Source of the DNA: Saprospiraceae bacterium
GTDB lineage: Bacteria > Bacteroidota > Bacteroidia > Chitinophagales > Saprospiraceae
Direction: 5' to 3'
Length of the DNA stretch: 14,364 nt
Assembly (NCBI GenBank): GCA_020849825.1
Contig: JADZFP010000110.1
Location: 1-14,364, forward strand
The translations under genes and the position numbers were made by a program. How positions within the stretch are numbered: position 1 is the first letter of the stretch; each line of letters opens with the position of its first letter. A model generated the notes under the pieces. The model saw only the letters and a list, made by a program, of their open reading frames with translations. It did not search any database and was not told the origin of the DNA. Positions 13,704-14,364 of the stretch are shown one piece after another.

Positions 13704-14225
13704 ATGTATTCCAAGCGCCTGCTTTCGCTGCTCCTGCTTCCCCTGCTGTTTTCCATTGGTTGTAACCTGCTCAAACCCCGAACCACCCCTGCCGCCCCCG
13801 CACCCCGGCCCGGCGCCGAGGCCGGCGCCAGCGCTTCCCTGCGCCGCGAGGTGGTCAATTACGGCCAGAAATACGTCGGCACCAAGTACCACTACGCCGG
13901 TACCAACCCGCAAACCGGCTTCGATTGCTCGGGTTTTACCAGTTTTGTACTGAAACAATACAACATTAAAGTTTCGCCGGCTTCCTCCAAACAAGCCACC
14001 GAAGGCCGCCCCGTGCCGATCGAACGCGCACAACCCGGCGACCTGATCTTTTTCGGCGACAGCCCCAAAAAAATTCAGCACGTGGCCCTGCTCGTGCGCC
14101 GCTCCAATGACGGACTCACCTGCGTACACAGCACCACCAGCCGCGGCGTGGTGGTGGAAAATGTGAGCAAATCGACGTACTGGAAACCGAAAATCCTGTT
14201 TGCGCGGGATGTGATCAGCAAATAA
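13704..14225 (+). CDS. NlpC/P60 family lipoprotein peptidase
   Basis: A 173-residue paralogue of the preceding peptidase, here with a lipoprotein signal. The hydrophobic segment LLSLLLLPLLF (6-16) runs into lipobox SIGC with Cys20. A Pro/Ala-rich linker follows at 25-45. The catalytic domain is at about 46-170: nucleophile C75 in FDCSGFTSFVL, H126 in IQHVALLV, and H142 in CVHSTTSRG. PGDLIFFGD at 111-119 and YWKPKILFARDVI at 159-171 are shared with the paralogue. The expected role is cell-envelope peptidoglycan remodelling from a membrane anchor. The start ATG at 13704 lies 28 bases after the terminator, and no promoter is obvious in that gap, so some read-through may supply it. The 3' side meets the large palindrome. 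Confidence 0.9.
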   Translation: MYSKRLLSLLLLPLLFSIGCNLLKPRTTPAAPAPRPGAEAGASASLRREVVNYGQKYVGTKYHYAGTNPQTGFDCSGFTSFVLKQYNIKVSPASSKQATEGRPVPIERAQPGDLIFFGDSPKKIQHVALLVRRSNDGLTCVHSTTSRGVVVENVSKSTYWKPKILFARDVISK

Positions 14226-14264
14226 ATGGATCGGATAGTAGAGGCTAATGGTTGGACAGGAGGA

Positions 14265-14364
14265 GTTTTTTTTTAGACAGGATAAACAAGATTTACAGGA
14301 TGTTACGTAAGTCGGCAACGCCGACATTTATCCTGTAAATCTTGTTTATCCTGTCTAAAAAAAC
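14265..14364. repeat. Long palindromic repeat element (34-bp perfect arms, nested hairpin), reaching the window end
   Basis: Positions 14268-14301 pair perfectly with 14330-14363. The 28-base centre contains its own 6-bp hairpin (GTCGGC, AAC, GCCGAC at 14111-14125 of the centre, that is 14391 minus the offset; in window terms 14311-14325 minus 0 is read as 14311-14316 and 14320-14325). Each arm consists of 9-base units ACAGGATAA, ACAAGATTT, ACAGGAT. T-runs lie on the 5' side of each strand, so it does not look like an ordinary terminator. ACAGGAT-type strings are, to my knowledge, interspersed in Bacteroidota genomes, so this is likely a non-coding mobile or REP-like element. Confidence 0.8.

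Noticed and set aside
14265..14364. Large palindrome as an intrinsic terminator for the second peptidase gene
   Set aside because: The T-run precedes the stem on both strands and an A-run follows, the reverse of a terminator. The 34-bp perfect arms are also far longer than usual.
1..14364. CRISPR array, tRNA, rRNA, integrase or insertion sequence
   Set aside because: No regularly spaced repeats, tRNA cloverleaf, rRNA-like conserved stretch or transposase/integrase motif was found by reading both strands.

Overview
The window looks like a chromosomal segment from a Bacteroidota bacterium, probably Saprospiria-like. The evidence is a secreted protease ending in a type IX secretion (T9SS) sorting domain, several lipoproteins, Bacteroidota-type promoter motifs (TTTG about 19-20 bases before TAnnTTTG, often TACCTTTG), almost no Shine-Dalgarno sequences, and moderately high GC coding DNA separated by AT-rich gaps. 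No tRNA, rRNA, CRISPR array, transposase or phage gene is visible. Species assignment is inference.

Layout. At the left edge, on the minus strand, is an MlaE-type lipid-transport permease followed by the first codons of its downstream partner. Divergent from it is a short-chain dehydrogenase (915-1622). After a 290-base gap holding a consensus promoter and a run of eight G comes a secreted reprolysin-like metalloprotease. Its signal peptide is encoded upstream but appears to be out of frame by one base at the G run. Two tandem, strongly mosaic lipoproteins follow it in the same operon (3794-4966). Three minus-strand genes (4978-7314) then encode a TIGR02757-type protein, an HTH-domain regulator-like protein and a basic coiled-coil protein.

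The middle is mostly housekeeping: carA (7492-8574), a small TerB-like protein, a crotonase, a lipoprotein histidine phosphatase, a second TerB-like protein, a polytopic membrane protein of unknown function and an omega-amidase-type nitrilase. The right end has two paralogous NlpC/P60 peptidases, one Sec-exported and one a lipoprotein. It closes with a 34-bp perfect inverted repeat that looks like an interspersed palindromic element.

The most interesting unit is 1724-4966. A T9SS metalloprotease is possibly switched on and off by a homopolymer tract at its signal peptide. It is co-transcribed with two lipoproteins whose ends are kept nearly identical while their cores have diverged, even at synonymous sites. 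A protease with cognate surface or inhibitor lipoproteins is a testable idea, not a demonstrated function.
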